From positions 1-7,674 of the forward strand of contig JBQCDV010000214.1 of NCBI GenBank assembly GCA_051960855.1: 7,674 bases of DNA, written 5' to 3'. Source of the stretch: JBQCDV01 sp051960855. GTDB lineage: Bacteria; Actinomycetota; Actinomycetes; JAJZTN01. The position numbers and the translations under genes were made by a program. Positions 5,279-7,674 of the stretch are shown here, piece after piece. The notes under the pieces are model-generated. The model ran no database searches. It saw only the letters and a list, made by a program, of their open reading frames with translations, and was not told where the DNA came from. The stretch's first letter is position 1; every line of letters begins with the position of its first letter.

Positions 5279-6424
5279 CTAACGTCGCAGGTCAGCAGGG
5301 GTGACGGCCTCACGCTCGGGTCCGGGGGCTCGACCAGGAGGCTCCCGCTTGAAGAGGGTGGGAAGCTTGATGGTCGCGAGGATCGCCAGGGCGAACAGGC
5401 CCAGCACGACGGCGGCGAGGACGGGGCCTCGCAGGAACGCTCCGGCCGTCGTACTGAAAGCGACCGCAGCTGACCAGAAGTAGAGGATCACGACAGCGCG
5501 CCGGTGCGAGTGCCCGAGGGTGAGCAGCCGGTGGTGCAGGTGCAGCTTGTCCGGTGCCCAGGGCGCGCGTCCGGCCCGCAGCCGGCGCAGCACGGCGAGC
5601 ACGAGGTCGAAGAGCGGCACGAGGATGACGGCGAAGGGCAGGAACAGCGGGAGCACGGCGGGTGCGCTCGTGAGCAGCTCGGGCTGCAGCTGCCCGGTCA
5701 GCGAGATGGCCTCGGCGGAGAGCAGCAGCCCGATGAGCATGCTGCCGGTGTCGCCCATGAAGACGCGCGCGGGGTGGAAGTTGTGCGGCAGGAAGCCCGC
5801 GCACATCCCCACGAGGACGGCGGCCGTCAGCGTCGGGGCCATCGCGTAGTCCAGCGCCTGGACCACGGACAGGATGTAGGAGTAGGCGAAGAAGGCGAAG
5901 CCGGCCAATCCGACGATGCCGGCGGCCAGACCGTCGAGACCGTCGACGAAGTTCACGGCGTTGATCGTCACCACGACGATCAGGACCGTCAGCAGGATCC
6001 CCTCGTTGGTACCGAGCAGGACCGTGGCGCCGGGGATGGGCAGGAAGAGCAGCTGGATGCCCTGCAGCGCCATCACGACAGCGACCAGCACCTGTCCGGC
6101 GAGCTTGGTGAGCGCATCGAGGCTGTAGCGGTCGTCGAGGACGCCGAGCAGGCAGATGAGCACGGCGCCGGTCATCAGCGCGATGGGGTCGTGTGAGTCC
6201 GCGAAGACGCTCTGCAGCAGCGGCATCCGGCTGGCGGCGACGAGCGCCGCGAGCATCCCCAGCAGCATCGCGAGACCGCCCAGGCGCGGCACCGGGGCGG
6301 TGTGGACGTCACGGTCGCGCACCGGCGTCATCGCGCCGACACGCAGCGCGCCCCATCGCACCAGCGGGACGCTCAGGTAGGTGACCGCGGCGGCGACGAG
6401 GGCGGTGAGGAGGTACTCACGCAC
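5279..6424 (-). CDS. wecA: Polyprenyl-phosphate GlcNAc-1-phosphate transferase (WecA/Rfe type)
   Basis: Integral membrane enzyme of the PNPT family (with MraY, TagO), which moves GlcNAc-1-phosphate from UDP-GlcNAc to a polyprenyl phosphate and so starts cell-wall glycopolymer synthesis. It has 381 residues and about ten or eleven hydrophobic helices. Family motifs in order: RDVHTAPVPRLGGLAM (38-53); the DD pair LGVLDDRYSLDAL (97-98); NAVNFVDGLDGLAAG (155-169) with the Mg2+/substrate Asp161 and Asp164; MGDTGSMLIG (Asp225); and HLHHRLL (295-301). The C-terminus from about 358 is charged and cytoplasmic. The start is GTG at 6424, giving MREYLLTALVAAAVTYL, like other actinobacterial homologues; the Shine-Dalgarno is poor and glyA ends 14 nt before, so coupling to glyA is likely. 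Which glycopolymer it serves (arabinogalactan linker, teichoic acid or other) cannot be told from the sequence. Confidence 0.93.
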   Translation of the reverse strand: MREYLLTALVAAAVTYLSVPLVRWGALRVGAMTPVRDRDVHTAPVPRLGGLAMLLGMLAALVAASRMPLLQSVFADSHDPIALMTGAVLICLLGVLDDRYSLDALTKLAGQVLVAVVMALQGIQLLFLPIPGATVLLGTNEGILLTVLIVVVTINAVNFVDGLDGLAAGIVGLAGFAFFAYSYILSVVQALDYAMAPTLTAAVLVGMCAGFLPHNFHPARVFMGDTGSMLIGLLLSAEAISLTGQLQPELLTSAPAVLPLFLPFAVILVPLFDLVLAVLRRLRAGRAPWAPDKLHLHHRLLTLGHSHRRAVVILYFWSAAVAFSTTAGAFLRGPVLAAVVLGLFALAILATIKLPTLFKREPPGRAPGPEREAVTPADLRR

Positions 6425-6438
6425 TCCGCGTCGCCGGC

Positions 6439-7674
6439 TCAGCCGTGCGGATAGGCCGGGTGCGCGGTGACCAGCTCCGTCACCGTGCCGCGGATCTCCG
6501 CCGCCTGCGACCCGTCCGCGTCACGGACGGCCCGCGAGATGAGGTCGGCGATCACGCGCATCTCCTGCTCCCCCATGCCCTGCGTCGTCACCGACGGTGA
6601 GCCGACGCGGATGCCGGAGGGGGTGCTCGGTGGCTGCGGGTCGTTAGGGATCGCGTTCTTGTTCAGCACGATCCCGGCCGCGTCGCAGCGGGCCTCGGCC
6701 TCGGCGCCGTTGACGCCGATGGGCTGCAGGTCCAGCAGGGCGAGATGGGTGTCGGTGCCGCCGCTCACCGGGCGCATGCCGTGCTCGGCGAGGCCGGCGG
6801 TCAGCGCTTGGGCGTTGGCGATGACCTGCCGCGCATACGCCTGGTACTCCGGCGTCATGCACTCCTTGAGGTTGACCGCCTTGGCGGCCACGGCGTGCAT
6901 CAGCGGGCCGCCCTGCATCATCGGGAACACGGCCTTGTCCAGCTTGGCCGCGTGCTCCGCCTTGCAGACCAGCGCGCCACCCCGTGGTCCGCGCAGCACC
7001 TTGTGCGTCGTGAACGTGACGACGTCGGCGTAGGGCACCGGGCTGGGAATCGCTTTGCCAGCGACCAGCCCGATGAAGTGCGCCGCGTCCACCATGAGGA
7101 TGGCCCCGACCTCGTCGGCGATCTCGCGGAAGGCGGCGAAGTCGATCAGCCGCGGGATCGCCGAGCCGCCGCAGACGATCAGCTTGGGGCTGTGCTGGCG
7201 GGCGAGGTCGCGGACCTGGTCGTAGTCGATGTGCTCCGTCGCCGGGTCGACGCCGTAGTGCACCGCGTTGAACCACTTGCCGGAGAAGGAGACCTTGGCA
7301 CCGTGGGTGAGGTGGCCACCGTGAGGCAGGCTCATCGCCAGCACGGTGTCGCCGGGCTGGCAGAACGCCCCGTAGACGGCGAGGTTGGCGCTGGCGCCGG
7401 AGTGCGGCTGCAGGTTGGCGTGCTCGGCGCCGAACAGCTGCTTGGCCCGCTCGATGCCGATCGTCTCCGCGCGGTCCACCTCCGAGCAGCCGCCGTAGTA
7501 CCGCCGACCGGGGTAGCCCTCGGCGTACTTGTTGGACAGTGTCGAGCCCAGTGCCGCGAGGACCGCCGGCGAGGTGAAGTTCTCGCTGGCGATCAGCTGC
7601 AGGCCCGAGCGCAGGCGGTCGAGCTCGCTCAGGACCACGTCCGCGATCTCGGGATCCTCGCGTTGGAGGGCATC
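6439..7674 (-). CDS. glyA: Serine hydroxymethyltransferase (5' end cut by window edge)
   Basis: PLP enzyme converting serine and tetrahydrofolate to glycine and 5,10-methylene-tetrahydrofolate in the cytosol. 411 residues are visible and the frame is open to the window edge, so only about ten N-terminal residues are missing; the GTG at 7638 is internal, because DALQREDPEIADVVLSELDR before it is normal SHMT sequence. Motifs: LQLIASENF; YAEGYPGRRYYGGC; QPHSGASANLAVYGAF; LPHGGHLTHG; MVDAAHFIGLVAGK with the cofactor Asp and His; TFTTHKVLRGPRGG with the PLP Lys (codon 7002-7000); and GIRVGSPSVTTQGM with the substrate-carboxylate Arg. The segment FIGLVAGKAIPSPVPYADVV differs from the E. coli form (AGLVAAG...) and suggests a separate actinobacterial paralogue group, so other glyA copies may exist elsewhere in the genome. 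It ends with TGA 14 nt before wecA. Confidence 0.96.
   Translation of the reverse strand, partial: DALQREDPEIADVVLSELDRLRSGLQLIASENFTSPAVLAALGSTLSNKYAEGYPGRRYYGGCSEVDRAETIGIERAKQLFGAEHANLQPHSGASANLAVYGAFCQPGDTVLAMSLPHGGHLTHGAKVSFSGKWFNAVHYGVDPATEHIDYDQVRDLARQHSPKLIVCGGSAIPRLIDFAAFREIADEVGAILMVDAAHFIGLVAGKAIPSPVPYADVVTFTTHKVLRGPRGGALVCKAEHAAKLDKAVFPMMQGGPLMHAVAAKAVNLKECMTPEYQAYARQVIANAQALTAGLAEHGMRPVSGGTDTHLALLDLQPIGVNGAEAEARCDAAGIVLNKNAIPNDPQPPSTPSGIRVGSPSVTTQGMGEQEMRVIADLISRAVRDADGSQAAEIRGTVTELVTAHPAYPHG

Overview
The window is a G+C-rich stretch (roughly two thirds G+C by eye, with strongly G/C-biased third codon positions). It carries eight genes, all on the minus strand, and reads as the front end of a bacterial F1Fo ATP synthase operon with two housekeeping genes just upstream. 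Gene order in the direction of transcription (right to left) is glyA (5' end cut by the window edge), a wecA/rfe-type glycosyl-1-phosphate transferase, an AtpI-like membrane protein, a small AtpZ/AtpI-family protein, atpB (a), atpE (c), atpF (b), atpH (delta) and atpA (alpha, 3' end cut by the window edge). This order, the long duplicated delta subunit of 273 residues, the RQPE loop in subunit c and the wecA-atp linkage point to an actinobacterium. The b and delta subunits are encoded separately, so this is not the mycobacterial arrangement with a fused b-delta protein. I cannot name a genus from the sequence alone.

Region by region: 7674-6439 is serine hydroxymethyltransferase. After 14 nt comes the polyprenyl-phosphate GlcNAc-1-phosphate transferase (6424-5279). 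A 105-nt gap (5278-5174) holds the most interesting regulatory sequence: a perfect 9-bp inverted repeat overlapping the -35 box of a good-looking promoter (TTCACA, 17 nt, TATCTG), followed by a 14/15-bp tandem repeat in the predicted 5' UTR. This looks like the atp operon promoter. The AtpI-like gene (5173-4631) ends in a Gly/Thr/Ala-rich tail encoded by a degenerate hexanucleotide repeat. AtpZ (4573-4325), a (4260-3424), c (3325-3119), b (3066-2473), delta (2473-1652) and alpha (1492-1) follow. The b and delta genes overlap as TGATG. The c gene is flanked on both sides by short inverted repeats in the mRNA.

How the genes work together: a, c and b form the proton channel, rotor ring and stator stalk. 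Delta joins the stalk to the alpha/beta head. The two small membrane proteins are of the families linked to Fo assembly and Mg2+ supply. Gamma, beta and epsilon would be expected just beyond the left edge. The upstream glyA and wecA genes serve one-carbon metabolism and cell-wall glycopolymer synthesis; they share a strand and close spacing but not a pathway with the synthase.

I found no RNA gene, mobile element, CRISPR array or plus-strand gene, and no new biological system. The window is conserved housekeeping sequence; the points worth a second look are regulatory or within-protein details.
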